From Parendozoicomonas verongulae (lineage in GTDB: Bacteria > Pseudomonadota > Gammaproteobacteria > Pseudomonadales > Endozoicomonadaceae): a stretch of DNA of 63,413 nucleotides. Both the position numbers and the translations under genes were made by a program. Location: assembly GCF_009711465.1 (NCBI RefSeq), contig NZ_SMME01000863.1, positions 1-63,413 of the forward strand. Reading direction: 5' to 3'. Positions 54,247 through 63,413 of this stretch are shown here, piece by piece. The notes beneath the pieces were generated by a model that saw only the letters and a list, made by a program, of their open reading frames with translations, did not search any database and was not told the DNA's origin. Each line of letters starts with the position of its first letter. Position 1 is the stretch's first letter.

Positions 54247-54756
54247 TCACAGGATCTCGTCGACAGTCTTGCCGCGCTTGGCTGCAACTTCTTCAGGAGC
54301 GCGAACGCCCTTCAGACCGTTGAATGTAGCGCGAACAACGTTGACTGGGTTGGTAGAACCGTAGCACTTGGCCAGTACGTTCTGAACACCGGCAACTTCC
54401 AGTACGGCACGCATTGCGCCACCGGCGATAACACCGGTACCTTCAGAAGCAGGCTGCATGTAGATCTTGGAAGCGCCGTGAGCAGCTTTCACCGGGTACT
54501 GAATGGTAGTGCCATTCAGATCAACCTGGATCATGTTGCGACGAGCGGATTCCATAGCCTTCTGGATAGCGACTGGCACTTCACGCGCCTTGCCACGACC
54601 GAAGCCTACTTTGCCTTTGCCGTCGCCAACAACAGTCAGAGCGGTGAAGCCGAAGATACGACCACCCTTAACTACCTTGGCAACGCGGTTTACTTGAACC
54701 AGCTTTTCGATAAGGCCTTCGTCGTTAGCCTTGTCTTTGCGATCTTCTTTAGCCAT
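54247..54756 (-). CDS. rpsE: 30S ribosomal protein S5
   Basis: 169 residues. The dsRBD-like N-terminal domain has [28 protein letters not shown] (about 17-45), the region where spectinomycin-resistance changes occur. A ribosomal S5 C-terminal domain follows. It acts in decoding accuracy. Confidence 0.98.
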   Translation of the reverse strand: MAKEDRKDKANDEGLIEKLVQVNRVAKVVKGGRIFGFTALTVVGDGKGKVGFGRGKAREVPVAIQKAMESARRNMIQVDLNGTTIQYPVKAAHGASKIYMQPASEGTGVIAGGAMRAVLEVAGVQNVLAKCYGSTNPVNVVRATFNGLKGVRAPEEVAAKRGKTVDEIL

Positions 54757-54765
54757 GACGACCCC

Positions 54766-55116
54766 TTAGAATTCCAGTCCGTTTTCACGAGCTGCGTCAG
54801 CCAGAGCCTTCACACGACCGTGATACTTAAATCCGGAACGGTCAAAGGCCACCTTAGCAATACCAGCTGCCTTAGCACGCTCGGCTACCAGAGCACCAAC
54901 CTTAGTGGCGGCGTCTACGTTACCGGTGGCTTCGCCGCGCAGTTCCTTCTCTACAGTAGAAGCTGCTGCCAGAACCTTGCCGCCTTCCGCGTCAATCACC
55001 TGTGCGTAGATGTGACGTGGAGTGCGGTGCACGGTCAGGCGGGCAACGCGAAGTTCACGCATTTTCATCCGTGAGCGCTTTGCACGGCGCAGACGGGCTA
55101 CTTTCTTTTCGCTCAT
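54766..55116 (-). CDS. rplR: 50S ribosomal protein L18
   Basis: 116 residues that bind 5S rRNA. The basic N-terminus [18 protein letters not shown] and the end [29 protein letters not shown] are diagnostic. Confidence 0.98.
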   Translation of the reverse strand: MSEKKVARLRRAKRSRMKMRELRVARLTVHRTPRHIYAQVIDAEGGKVLAAASTVEKELRGEATGNVDAATKVGALVAERAKAAGIAKVAFDRSGFKYHGRVKALADAARENGLEF

Positions 55117-55141
55117 AATCTTACCCTTATTTACCTAACCG

Positions 55142-55675
55142 TTACTTCTTCTTGGCTTCCTTGCGGCGAACCATTTCATCAGCGTAACGGACACCCTTAC
55201 CCTTATAAGGTTCAGGACGACGGAAGTCACGGATTTCGGCAGCTACCTGACCAACCAGTTGCTTGTCGATACCCTTGATCAGGACTTCAGTCTGACTTGG
55301 AGTTTCTGCAGTTACACCTTCAGGAAGAGCATACTCAACCGGATGGGAGAAACCCAGAGACAGGTTCAGAGTCTTGCCTTTTACCTGAGCACGGTAACCA
55401 ACACCGATCAGCTGCAGCTTCTTTTCGAAGCCAGCATGAACGCCGGTTACCATGTTGCTGACCAGCGCACGAGTGGTGCCGGACATAGCTCGGGATTGCT
55501 TGCTTCCATCACGGGCTTCAAAAGTCAGGATGTTTTCTTCCTGCTTGATTTCTACCGCGTTATGGATATCCATCTGCAGTTGGCCCTTGCTGCCTTTAAC
55601 AGCAATGTGACCAGCAGACAGAGTAACTTGTACACCGGAAGGAAGTTCAACCGGGGTCTTCGCGACACGAGACAT
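55142..55675 (-). CDS. rplF: 50S ribosomal protein L6
   Basis: 177 residues opening [31 protein letters not shown] and ending [24 protein letters not shown]. It binds near the factor-binding site of 23S rRNA. Confidence 0.98.
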   Translation of the reverse strand: MSRVAKTPVELPSGVQVTLSAGHIAVKGSKGQLQMDIHNAVEIKQEENILTFEARDGSKQSRAMSGTTRALVSNMVTGVHAGFEKKLQLIGVGYRAQVKGKTLNLSLGFSHPVEYALPEGVTAETPSQTEVLIKGIDKQLVGQVAAEIRDFRRPEPYKGKGVRYADEMVRRKEAKKK

Positions 55676-55687
55676 TCCGATCCTCCC

Positions 55688-56080
55688 TTAGAATACGGTG
55701 CAGATTACTTCGCCACCAACACCCTGAGAACGGGCAGCGCGATCAGTCATCACGCCCTTGTTAGTGGATACAATAGCAACACCCAGACCACCGTTAACCT
55801 TTGGCAGGTCAGCAGCAGCTGCGTAGTTACGCAGACCAGGACGACTTACGCGCTTGATCTCTTCAATAACAGGTTTGCCTTCAAAGTACTTCAGCTCGAT
55901 AGTCAGCTGAGCCTTTACTTCACCTTCTACCTTGTAGTCGGTGATGTAGCCTTCGCTCTTCAGAACGTCGGCAACAGCAGCCTTAATCTTTGAAGCAGGC
56001 ATAACGACAGAAGCATGTTCTGCCATCTGGGCATTACGGATGCGAGTTAGCATATCTGCTAACGGGTCCTGCATACTCAT
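55688..56080 (-). CDS. rpsH: 30S ribosomal protein S8
   Basis: 130 residues opening [33 protein letters not shown]; the C-terminal [24 protein letters not shown] carries the 16S-binding motif. In E. coli S8 represses the spc mRNA. Confidence 0.98.
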   Translation of the reverse strand: MSMQDPLADMLTRIRNAQMAEHASVVMPASKIKAAVADVLKSEGYITDYKVEGEVKAQLTIELKYFEGKPVIEEIKRVSRPGLRNYAAAADLPKVNGGLGVAIVSTNKGVMTDRAARSQGVGGEVICTVF

Positions 56081-56105
56081 GGTTGCTCTCTCCTAGTCAA
56101 CGACC

Positions 56106-56411
56106 TTACCAGCTAGCCTTAGTCAGGCCTGGAACATCACCGCGCATCGCAGCTTCACGCAGCTTGATGCGACTCAGACCGAACTTACGCAGGTATGCGT
56201 GAGGACGACCGGTGATACGACAGCGGTTACGCAGTCGTGCCTTGGAAGCGTCACGTGGCTGCTTTTGCAGAGCCACGGTAGCGTCCCAACGCTCTTCTTC
56301 AGAGCTGGCAGGGTTGTTGATAATAGCTTTCAGTTCAGCGCGCTTCTGGGCGTACTTAGCAACAGTTTTCTGTCGCTTCAGTTCGCGCTGCTTCATGGAT
56401 TCCTTAGCCAT
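56106..56411 (-). CDS. rpsN: 30S ribosomal protein S14
   Basis: 101 residues, the long zinc-free form (no CxxC). [41 protein letters not shown] at the C-terminus is diagnostic. Confidence 0.98.
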   Translation of the reverse strand: MAKESMKQRELKRQKTVAKYAQKRAELKAIINNPASSEEERWDATVALQKQPRDASKARLRNRCRITGRPHAYLRKFGLSRIKLREAAMRGDVPGLTKASW

Positions 56412-56424
56412 ATACTTCGTTACC

Positions 56425-56964
56425 TCAGTTACGGAAAGGGAAGTTAAACGCTTTCAGAAGCGCACGACCTTCGTCATCAGACTTGGCGGTCGTAGTAAAG
56501 GTGATGTCCAGACCGCGCAGAGTATCAATCTTGTCGTAATCGATCTCTGGGAACATGATCTGTTCTTTCACACCCATGCTGTAGTTGCCACGACCGTCAA
56601 AAGACTTGGCACTCACACCGCGGAAGTCACGTACACGTGGCAGCGCGATATCAACCAGACGTTCCAGGAACTCGTACATACGCTCATCGCGCAGAGTTAC
56701 CTTAACGCCGATTGGCCATCCTTCACGGACTTTGAAGCCAGCAACGGATTTGCGAGCTTTGGTCACAACAGGCTTCTGACCAGCGATCTTCTGCAGATCG
56801 CCCAGAGCGTGTTCGATAACCTTTTTGTCGCCGATAGCTTCACCAACACCCATGTTCAGGGTGATTTTGGTGATCTTTGGTACTTCGTTAACGTTCTTGA
56901 GGCCCAGCTCTTTTTGCAGAGCGGGTACAAGTTCCTCACGAAACTTTCTCTTAAATTCAGCCAT
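56425..56964 (-). CDS. rplE: 50S ribosomal protein L5
   Basis: 179 residues that bind 5S r[28 protein letters not shown] and the ending [21 protein letters not shown] are typical. Confidence 0.98.
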   Translation of the reverse strand: MAEFKRKFREELVPALQKELGLKNVNEVPKITKITLNMGVGEAIGDKKVIEHALGDLQKIAGQKPVVTKARKSVAGFKVREGWPIGVKVTLRDERMYEFLERLVDIALPRVRDFRGVSAKSFDGRGNYSMGVKEQIMFPEIDYDKIDTLRGLDITFTTTAKSDDEGRALLKAFNFPFRN

Positions 56965-56975
56965 TTGCCAGCCCC

Positions 56976-57290
56976 TTACGCGTCAACCGGTTTGCCAGTG
57001 GACTTAAACACGCGCTGCTTCTTACCATCTTCGATGGAGAAACCTACACGGTCAGCCTTGCTAGCTTCCGGATTCCAGATGGCAACGTTGGAAGCTTGAA
57101 TAGGCGCTTCTTTTTCAACGATACCGCCAGGCTGGCCCAGCATCGGGTTAGGCTTCTGGTGCTTCTTCACCATGTTCACGCCCTGTACCAGGACACGACC
57201 ATCGGTGTTTACAGCCAGAACCTTGCCACGCTTGCCTTTGTCTTTGCCAGCAATGACTACGATTTCATCGTCACGACGAATCTTTTTCAC
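56976..57290 (-). CDS. rplX: 50S ribosomal protein L24
   Basis: 104 residues with the KOW motif [20 protein letters not shown] at the N-terminus. It starts 50S assembly by binding the 5' end of 23S rRNA. Confidence 0.98.
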   Translation of the reverse strand: MKKIRRDDEIVVIAGKDKGKRGKVLAVNTDGRVLVQGVNMVKKHQKPNPMLGQPGGIVEKEAPIQASNVAIWNPEASKADRVGFSIEDGKKQRVFKSTGKPVDA

Positions 57291-57299
57291 GGTAACTCC

Positions 57300-57668
57300 T
57301 TACAGCACTTCAGGTGCAAGAGAGATGATCTTCATAAACTGCTCACCGCGCAGTTCACGAGTCACCGGGCCAAAGATACGGGTGCCGATAGGCTGGTTCT
57401 GCGCATTCAGCAGAACAGCTGCGTTGCCATCGAAACGGATCAGAGATCCATCAGGACGACGAACACCCTTACGAGTGCGAACGACCACGGCATTCATAAC
57501 CTGGCCTTTCTTCACTTTACCGCGAGGAATTGCTTCCTTTACGGTGACTTTGATGATGTCACCGATACCAGCATAACGACGGTGGGAGCCACCCAGTACC
57601 TTGATGCACTGAACGCGACGGGCACCGCTGTTATCTGCTACTTCGAGTTGTGTCTCGGTCTGAATCAT
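57300..57668 (-). CDS. rplN: 50S ribosomal protein L14
   Basis: 122 residues from ATG at 57668 ([28 protein letters not shown]), with GAGGAG upstream. A start at 57683 gives a non-homologous extension and is rejected. It is the first gene of the spc unit in E. coli terms. Confidence 0.98.
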   Translation of the reverse strand: MIQTETQLEVADNSGARRVQCIKVLGGSHRRYAGIGDIIKVTVKEAIPRGKVKKGQVMNAVVVRTRKGVRRPDGSLIRFDGNAAVLLNAQNQPIGTRIFGPVTRELRGEQFMKIISLAPEVL

Positions 57669-57697
57669 ACCAGTTCTCCTCAAACTGCAGACTCAAG

Positions 57698-57713
57698 CCG
57701 GCCTTACGGCCGG
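57698..57713 (-). terminator. Small GC-rich hairpin between rpsQ and rplN
   Basis: CCGGCC (57698-57703) and GGCCGG (57708-57713) pair around TTAC, with two weaker pairs outside. It marks the S10/spc boundary. There is no T-run, so attenuation or RNA processing is more likely than full termination. Confidence 0.45.
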
Positions 57714-57722
57714 TTGATAGCC

Positions 57723-57986
57723 TTATATTTGAGTCGCACGCTCTTCAATGGAAACAAGTTCAAAAGACTTGTTCTTTGACAGAGGACGAGTCTCACGGAT
57801 AACGACAGTGTCACCCATTTTGCACTCATTCTTCTCGTCGTGAGCATGCAATTTCGTAGAACGCTTTACGATCTTGCCGTAAAGCGGATGCGTTACACGG
57901 CGCTCAACGAGGACAGTAATGGTTTTGTCCATTTTGTCGCTCACGACCTTGCCGGTCAGTGTACGGACTTTCTTGGTCTCTGCCAT
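57723..57986 (-). CDS. rpsQ: 30S ribosomal protein S17
   Basis: 87 residues with the OB-fold signature [31 protein letters not shown]. It is the last gene of the S10 unit. Confidence 0.98.
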   Translation of the reverse strand: MAETKKVRTLTGKVVSDKMDKTITVLVERRVTHPLYGKIVKRSTKLHAHDEKNECKMGDTVVIRETRPLSKNKSFELVSIEERATQI

Positions 57987-57988
57987 CT

Positions 57989-58180
57989 TTATTTACCTGC
58001 CTTCTCAGTCAGCACCGACTTAACTCGGGCAATATCCCGACGGACCTGCTTCAGCAGATGAGTCTGCTTCAGCTGACCAGTAGTCATTTGCATGCGGTAG
58101 TTAAACTGATCCCGCAGCAGATCGATCAGCTGAGTGTTCAGCTCATCGATAGACTTTTCACGCAGCTCTGCCGCATTCAT
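57989..58180 (-). CDS. rpmC: 50S ribosomal protein L29
   Basis: 63 residues from ATG at 58180 ([15 protein letters not shown]). The ATG shares one base with the rplP stop (TGATG). A GTG at 58183 is in frame but less likely. It lies near the exit tunnel and is a docking site for SRP. Confidence 0.97.
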   Translation of the reverse strand: MNAAELREKSIDELNTQLIDLLRDQFNYRMQMTTGQLKQTHLLKQVRRDIARVKSVLTEKAGK

Positions 58181-58593
58181 CACATCACACCCCGCTTAAC
58201 GAAAACTGTCTTCAGAGGCAGCTTGGCGGCGGCCAGAGCAAACGCTTCGCGCGCCAGCTCTTCAGAAACGCCTTCCATTTCGTACAGGACACGACCTGGC
58301 TGAATCTGAGCTACCCAGTATTCAACGCTACCCTTACCTTTACCTTGACGAACCTCGAGAGGCTTCTTGGTAATTGGCTTGTCTGGGAAGATCCGTATCC
58401 AGATCTTACCGCCACGCTTAACGTGACGAGTCATTGCCCGACGAGCAGCTTCGATTTGGCGAGCTGTTATACGTCCACGGCCAACAGCCTTCAATGCGTA
58501 TTCGCCGAAGCTGACCTTGGAACCGCGCTGAGCCAGACCGCGGTTGCGGCCCTTCATCTGCTTGCGGAATTTAGTACGCTTAGGTTGGAGCAT
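58180..58593 (-). CDS. rplP: 50S ribosomal protein L16
   Basis: 137 residues opening [21 protein letters not shown], with [20 protein letters not shown]. It lies close to the A-site tRNA elbow. Its stop overlaps the rpmC start by one base. Confidence 0.98.
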   Translation of the reverse strand: MLQPKRTKFRKQMKGRNRGLAQRGSKVSFGEYALKAVGRGRITARQIEAARRAMTRHVKRGGKIWIRIFPDKPITKKPLEVRQGKGKGSVEYWVAQIQPGRVLYEMEGVSEELAREAFALAAAKLPLKTVFVKRGVM

Positions 58594-58605
58594 CGTCGTA
58601 ACTCC

Positions 58606-59307
58606 TTACTTCTTAGCGGCCGGCTTCTTGCGAGGACGACGAGCAGGTTTCTTCTGCTCCTTCTCTTCCTCACGAACACCGCCGATAACTTCGCCCTTGA
58701 AGATCCACACCTTGACGCCAATAACACCGTAGGTGGTATGGGCTTCGTAGGTGGCGTAATCGATATCAGCACGCAGGGTGTGCAGAGGCACACGACCTTC
58801 GCGGTACCATTCGGTACGTGCGATTTCAGCACCGCCCAGACGGCCGGACAACTGAATCTTGATACCTTTAGCGCCGAGGCGCATTGCGTTCTGTACGGAA
58901 CGCTTCATAGCGCGACGGAACATTACGCGACGCTCCAGCTGACCAGCAATGCTCTGGGCAACCAGTTTTGCGTCAGTCTCAGGCTTGCGCACTTCTTCGA
59001 TGTTGACGTGAACAGGCACGCCCATCATCTTGTTCAGTTCCTGACGCAGCTTCTCGACATCTTCACCCTTCTTACCAATCACGATACCAGGACGGGCAGT
59101 GTGGATGGTTACGCGAGCGCTTTGCGCTGGACGCTGGATGTCGATACGGCTAACAGAAGCGTTCTTCAGTTTCTCTTCCAGGTAGGAACGAACTTTCAGA
59201 TCCGCATTCAGTTTGTCAGCGTATTCGGTACCTTCGGCGTACCATACGGAAGTATGGTCCTTAACGATACCCAGGCGAATACCTGTAGGATGTACTTTTT
59301 GACCCAT
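58606..59307 (-). CDS. rpsC: 30S ribosomal protein S3
   Basis: 233 residues opening [20 protein letters not shown]. The KH domain has [21 protein letters not shown] (about 70-90). The basic end [11 protein letters not shown] is part of the mRNA entry helicase region. Confidence 0.98.
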   Translation of the reverse strand: MGQKVHPTGIRLGIVKDHTSVWYAEGTEYADKLNADLKVRSYLEEKLKNASVSRIDIQRPAQSARVTIHTARPGIVIGKKGEDVEKLRQELNKMMGVPVHVNIEEVRKPETDAKLVAQSIAGQLERRVMFRRAMKRSVQNAMRLGAKGIKIQLSGRLGGAEIARTEWYREGRVPLHTLRADIDYATYEAHTTYGVIGVKVWIFKGEVIGGVREEEKEQKKPARRPRKKPAAKK

Positions 59308-59318
59308 CTGATCGCTCC

Positions 59319-59654
59319 TTAAACCTCTGCAACCTTAACGGTAATGTGGCAAGACCGCTTCAGGATGCGATCAGCACGGCCTTTGGCACGTGGCTTGATG
59401 CGCTTCAGTGTCATACCTTCGTTAACAAACGCAGAAGACACCTTCAGTTCATCAATATCCATACCTTCGTTGTGCTCAGCATTAGCTACAGCAGACTCGA
59501 GTACTTTCTTAACCAGGACAGCAGCTTTTTTGGTGCTGAAGGTCAGGGTTTCCAGAGCTTCTGCAACATTCTTTCCGCGAATCAGGTCGACAACCAAGCG
59601 AGCCTTCTGGGCAGAAATGCGAGCGCCGTTGTGTGTAGCAGCTACTTCTTTCAT
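59319..59654 (-). CDS. rplV: 50S ribosomal protein L22
   Basis: 111 residues. [24 protein letters not shown] and the loop-to-end [21 protein letters not shown] are typical; the extended hairpin lines the exit tunnel, where macrolide-resistance changes occur. Confidence 0.98.
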   Translation of the reverse strand: MKEVAATHNGARISAQKARLVVDLIRGKNVAEALETLTFSTKKAAVLVKKVLESAVANAEHNEGMDIDELKVSSAFVNEGMTLKRIKPRAKGRADRILKRSCHITVKVAEV

Positions 59655-59665
59655 CTCAATACCCC

Positions 59666-59944
59666 TTAGCGCTTCTTGGCCTTCTTGTCTGCAGCGTGGC
59701 CGCGATAGGTGCGGGTAGCTGCAAACTCGCCCAGCTTGTGACCGACCATCTCTTCAGAGACGAATACAGGCACGTGCTGACGACCGTTGTGAACCGCGAT
59801 AGTCAGACCAACCATCTGCGGAATGATCATGGAACGGCGAGACCAGGTCTTGATCGGGCGCTTGTTACCAGCCCCTACCGCGTCCTCCACCTTCTTCAGC
59901 AGGTGCAGGTCGATAAAAGGACCTTTCTTAAGTGAACGTGGCAC
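59666..59944 (-). CDS. rpsS: 30S ribosomal protein S19
   Basis: 92 residues opening [22 protein letters not shown], with [30 protein letters not shown]. It contacts S13 in the head of the 30S subunit. Confidence 0.98.
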   Translation of the reverse strand: MPRSLKKGPFIDLHLLKKVEDAVGAGNKRPIKTWSRRSMIIPQMVGLTIAVHNGRQHVPVFVSEEMVGHKLGEFAATRTYRGHAADKKAKKR

Positions 59945-59962
59945 AGTGTTATCCTCTCAAAC

Positions 59963-60787
59963 TTACTTGGTGCGACGACGGACAATGAACTTGTCGGTGC
60001 GCTTGTTGGAGCGAGTCTTCTTGCCCTTCGTAGGTACGCCCCACGGAGTAACAGGATGACGACCACCGGAAGTCCGGCCTTCACCACCACCATGTGGGTG
60101 GTCTACCGGGTTCATAGCCACACCGCGAACGGTAGGACGAACACCACGCCAGCGTTTAGCACCAGCCTTACCCAGAGAGCGCAGGCCGTGCTCACCGTTG
60201 GAAACCTCACCCAGAGTTGCGCGGCAGTCAGCCAGAACTTTGCGCATTTCGCCGGAGCGCAGACGCAGAGTTACATAGGCACCTTCACGTGCAACCAGCT
60301 GGGCAGAGGTGCCAGCGGAACGAATCATTTGCGCACCCTTGCCAGGCTTCAGTTCCACGCAGTGGATAACAGAACCCTGAGGAATGTTACGCAGTGGCAG
60401 AGTGTTACCAGCTTTGATCGGTGCGTGTACACCAGATACCAGCTCGTCACCAGCCTTCACACCCTTAGGTGCGATAATGTAACGACGCTCACCGTCAATG
60501 TACTTCAACAATGCGATGTGCGCGGTACGGTTTGGATCGTATTCCAGACGCTCAACGATAGCTGGGATGCCATCTTTGTTGCGACGAAAATCTACGATAC
60601 GGTAATGCTGCTTGTGACCACCACCAACGTGACGGGTAGTGATACGACCAGCATTGTTACGACCACCGCTCTTGCTCTTCTTTTCCAGAAGAGGAGCGTA
60701 GGGCTTGCCTTTGTGCAGATCAGGGTTAACGACCTTGACTACAAAACGGCGCCCTGGAGAAGTGGGTTTACACTTAACAACAGCCAT
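59963..60787 (-). CDS. rplB: 50S ribosomal protein L2
   Basis: 274 residues opening [20 protein letters not shown]. The conserved [17 protein letters not shown] (about 222) carries the His linked to peptidyl-transferase function. It is needed for subunit association. Confidence 0.98.
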   Translation of the reverse strand: MAVVKCKPTSPGRRFVVKVVNPDLHKGKPYAPLLEKKSKSGGRNNAGRITTRHVGGGHKQHYRIVDFRRNKDGIPAIVERLEYDPNRTAHIALLKYIDGERRYIIAPKGVKAGDELVSGVHAPIKAGNTLPLRNIPQGSVIHCVELKPGKGAQMIRSAGTSAQLVAREGAYVTLRLRSGEMRKVLADCRATLGEVSNGEHGLRSLGKAGAKRWRGVRPTVRGVAMNPVDHPHGGGEGRTSGGRHPVTPWGVPTKGKKTRSNKRTDKFIVRRRTK

Positions 60788-60798
60788 TGTCTGTCTCC

Positions 60799-61095
60799 TT
60801 ATTCAGCGTCCGCGAAGTCAATTTCCTGACCAGCATCCAGGGTTACGTACGCCTTTTTCCAGTCGTTACGCTTGCCCAGGCCACGCATAGTGCGCTTGGT
60901 CTTGCCCTTCACGTTGACAGTAGTTACTGCCTTCACCTTGACTTCGAACAGTTGCTCGACAGCCTTTTTTACTTCCAGTTTGTTCGCATCGGTAGCGATT
61001 TTGAACACGTACTGGTTGTTTGCCTCTGCCACAACCGAAGACTTCTCGGAAACGTGGGGACCAATGAGGACTTTCAGCAGTCGTTCCTGATTCAT
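60799..61095 (-). CDS. rplW: 50S ribosomal protein L23
   Basis: 98 residues with [24 protein letters not shown] and [22 protein letters not shown]. It is the docking site for trigger factor and SRP at the exit tunnel. Its start overlaps the rplD stop by 4 bases. Confidence 0.98.
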   Translation of the reverse strand: MNQERLLKVLIGPHVSEKSSVVAEANNQYVFKIATDANKLEVKKAVEQLFEVKVKAVTTVNVKGKTKRTMRGLGKRNDWKKAYVTLDAGQEIDFADAE

Positions 61096-61694
61096 CCCAG
61101 CATCTCCTCGAACTTCTTGATTGCGTCAACAGTCATGATGACTTTGTCGTGTGCAACCAGGCTTACCGGATCAACACCCTGTACATCACGCACATCAACG
61201 TGTGGAATGTTACGGGCAGACAGGTAAACGTTCTGGTCTACGCTGTCGGATACGATCAGGGCGTTGGTAGCTTCCAGCTCAGTCAGCTTGGCAACCATAG
61301 CCTTGGTCTTAGGAGTTTCAGCCTTGAATTCAGAAACGATAACCAGACGTTCCTGACGAACCAGCTCAGACAGGATGGAACGCAGAGCACCGCGATACAT
61401 CTTTTTGTTGAGCTTCTGGCTGTGATTCTGAGGGCGAGCGGCAAAAGTAGTACCGCCCCCGCGCCACAGTGGGCTACGGATAGTACCAGCACGAGCACGG
61501 CCAGTACCTTTCTGACGGAAAGGCTTACGACCACCGCCACTTACATCGCTGCGAGTCTTCTGAGCTTTAGTACCCTGACGAGCACCAGCCAGAAACGCAA
61601 CAACGGCCTGGTGAACCAGGGCTTCGTTGAATTCAACGCCAAAAGTCACATCGGAAACTTTCAGGGCGTCTGCACCAATTACGTTCAGATCCAT
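61092..61694 (-). CDS. rplD: 50S ribosomal protein L4
   Basis: 200 residues; [34 protein letters not shown] (about 45-75) is the loop that reaches into the exit tunnel. In E. coli L4 represses the S10 operon through the rpsJ leader, which is relevant to the leader hairpin at 62854-62881. Confidence 0.98.
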   Translation of the reverse strand: MDLNVIGADALKVSDVTFGVEFNEALVHQAVVAFLAGARQGTKAQKTRSDVSGGGRKPFRQKGTGRARAGTIRSPLWRGGGTTFAARPQNHSQKLNKKMYRGALRSILSELVRQERLVIVSEFKAETPKTKAMVAKLTELEATNALIVSDSVDQNVYLSARNIPHVDVRDVQGVDPVSLVAHDKVIMTVDAIKKFEEMLG

Positions 61695-61709
61695 GTTACA
61701 AACCCCCTA

Positions 61710-62378
61710 TCAGGCTGCGGCACCCGCCTTAACGGCAGGTTTGATAACAACATCAGCGCCAGTAGCACCTGGTACCGCACCTTTGATGAGGAGCAGGTTA
61801 CGCTCAGCATCAACACGAACAACTTCCAGAGACTGTACAGTCACTTGAGCGTCGCCCATGTGTCCGGCCATTTTCTTGCCTTTGAAGACACGGCCTGGAG
61901 TCTGACACTGGCCGATAGAACCAGGAGCACGGTGAGACAGGGAGTTACCGTGAGTCATGTCCTGAGTACGGAAATTCCAGCGCTTAACGCCACCCTGGAA
62001 ACCTTTACCTTTGGAACGACCGGTAACATCGATCTTCTGACCAGCAGAGAACATTTCTACAGTCAGTTGGTCGCCAGCTTTGAGCTCGGCGGCGGAGTCC
62101 AGACGGAACTCCCACAGACCACGACCAGCTTCAACTTCCGCCTTAGCGAAATGACCAGCTTCAGGCTTGGAAACCCGAGAGGCCTTTTTGGAACCAGTAG
62201 TAACCTGAACAGCAGAGTAACCATCAGCTTCGTCAGAACGGATCTGAGTTACGACGTTAGGCTCTACTTCTACAACAGTAACAGGCAGGGATGCGCCATC
62301 TTCGGTGAAGATGCGGGTCATGCCACACTTCTTACCGATCAGGCCCAGAGCCCGCTTGCCATTTTCTTGACTAGACAT
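61710..62378 (-). CDS. rplC: 50S ribosomal protein L3
   Basis: 222 residues opening with [71 protein letters not shown] carries the usual methylated-Gln region. A 118-base gap separates it from rpsJ, longer than other gaps in this unit. Confidence 0.98.
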   Translation of the reverse strand: MSSQENGKRALGLIGKKCGMTRIFTEDGASLPVTVVEVEPNVVTQIRSDEADGYSAVQVTTGSKKASRVSKPEAGHFAKAEVEAGRGLWEFRLDSAAELKAGDQLTVEMFSAGQKIDVTGRSKGKGFQGGVKRWNFRTQDMTHGNSLSHRAPGSIGQCQTPGRVFKGKKMAGHMGDAQVTVQSLEVVRVDAERNLLLIKGAVPGATGADVVIKPAVKAGAAA

Positions 62379-62496
62379 AGTCTACCTCTTTCGTGTACGG
62401 GGCTATTACCCGCTATGGCCGCCCATTCCAGAGCGTTACACAAGCAAGAACTGCCTCACTCAAAATAAGCTGAGCAATTCAAGCCTGGATTCTCAT

Positions 62497-62829
<333 letters not shown>

Positions 62830-62853
62830 CTAGTAGGTGTTTAAAGAACGTAA

Positions 62854-62881
62854 ATCCGCCCACGCATTATGGTGGGCGGAT
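62854..62881 (-). promoter_or_regulatory. Leader hairpin of the S10 operon
   Basis: ATCCGCCCAC (62854-62863) and GTGGGCGGAT (62872-62881) form a perfect 10-bp stem with an 8-base loop. By the promoter call below it begins about 9 bases into the transcript and ends 33 bases before the rpsJ ATG. It may stabilise the mRNA or mediate ribosomal-protein control; it is much smaller than the E. coli S10 leader. Confidence 0.6.
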
Positions 62882-62896
62882 ATAAAAGAGAGCGGC

Positions 62897-62925
62897 ATTT
62901 TATGATCCGTCAACAGTTCTGTCAA
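62897..62925 (-). promoter_or_regulatory. Strong sigma-70 promoter of the S10 operon
   Basis: On the minus strand: perfect -35 TTGACA (62920-62925), a 17-base spacer and -10 TAAAAT (62897-62902). The predicted start is near 62890, giving a leader of about 70 bases. Confidence 0.8.
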
Positions 62926-62964
62926 CAAATCACAAAAAAGCATTTTCCCTCTTCTTCCTCGTAA

Positions 62965-62990
62965 AAACCCCCGACCGGGGTCAGGGGTTT
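62965..62990 (-). terminator. Terminator after tuf
   Basis: AAACCCC (62965-62971) pairs with GGGGTTT (62984-62990) and GACC/GGTC pair inside. TTTTTAC follows on the minus strand. It lies about 65 bases past the tuf stop and separates tuf from the S10 promoter. Confidence 0.85.
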
Positions 62991-63055
62991 CAACATCACG
63001 CTAAAAATTTACTCGCAAGCAACTAAATCAATAGCCACTTACGAACAAATCAGTA

Positions 63056-63413
<358 letters not shown>

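Noticed and set aside
61149-62468. A 439-residue plus-strand frame opposite rplD and rplC
   Set aside because: It is a Ser/Thr-rich shadow frame typical of the antisense of highly expressed ribosomal genes.

Overview
The window looks like chromosomal DNA of a marine gammaproteobacterium of the Oceanospirillales/Pseudomonadales type. Four things point there. The S10-spc-alpha ribosomal cluster and RpoA are Pseudomonas-like. The block after the cluster (uvrA, MFS transporter, ssb) and the block phoH-ybeY-corC-lnt have the usual gammaproteobacterial order. There is a 660-residue fatty acyl-CoA reductase of the Marinobacter/Hahella type. Finally there are several large secreted or effector-like proteins of the kind found in host-associated genera such as Endozoicomonas. 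The genus is an inference; no rRNA is present to settle it.

Layout. Positions 1-2695 (minus) hold an uninterrupted reading frame of 898 codons that runs off the left edge: a predicted secreted protein with two cysteine modules, a polyglutamine tract and a SUMO-interaction-like motif. Then come a YciI protein, an M19 dipeptidase, a YdcF-like protein and a secreted helical protein (2872-6081, plus). An OprD-type porin and an asparaginase follow (minus), then lnt, corC, ybeY and phoH as one overlapping minus-strand operon (8944-12854). The plus-strand fatty acyl-CoA reductase (13189-15171) precedes a TetR regulator divergent from an RND efflux pair (16001-20892). From 21 to 31 kb is a patchwork of housekeeping and hypothetical genes (ylqF, yacL, yceH, ygjV-like, brnQ, a methyltransferase). 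pckA and an orphan CobE/CbiG-like gene follow. At 33-37.6 kb a second large secreted protein, with kinase-like features and a nuclear-localisation-like basic cluster, is divergent from a catalytically degenerate Lnt paralogue. Then come a hybrid sensor kinase, ssb, a YajR-like MFS transporter, uvrA, a class V aminotransferase and a serine/threonine-type permease. From 49.0 to 62.8 kb the complete S10-spc-alpha cluster runs on the minus strand (rpsJ to rplQ, with secY, rpmJ and rpoA), preceded by the 3' end of tuf.

Control signals. A near-consensus sigma-70 promoter lies before rpsJ, followed at once by a leader hairpin. A second lies before rpsM, directly after a terminator-like hairpin that closes the spc unit. 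A cluster of TTGACA/TGTCAA half-sites sits between the TetR gene and the RND operon. Strong hairpin terminators follow pckA, ssb, rplQ and tuf.

Least explained. (1) Two large exported proteins carry eukaryote-style short motifs. (2) A Lnt paralogue has lost its catalytic residues and sits divergent from one of them. (3) A palindromic repeat family with TAAGTACCC ends has two long copies and several half copies, and it has been built into the ends of two genes. No tRNA, rRNA, CRISPR array, transposase or phage gene was seen.
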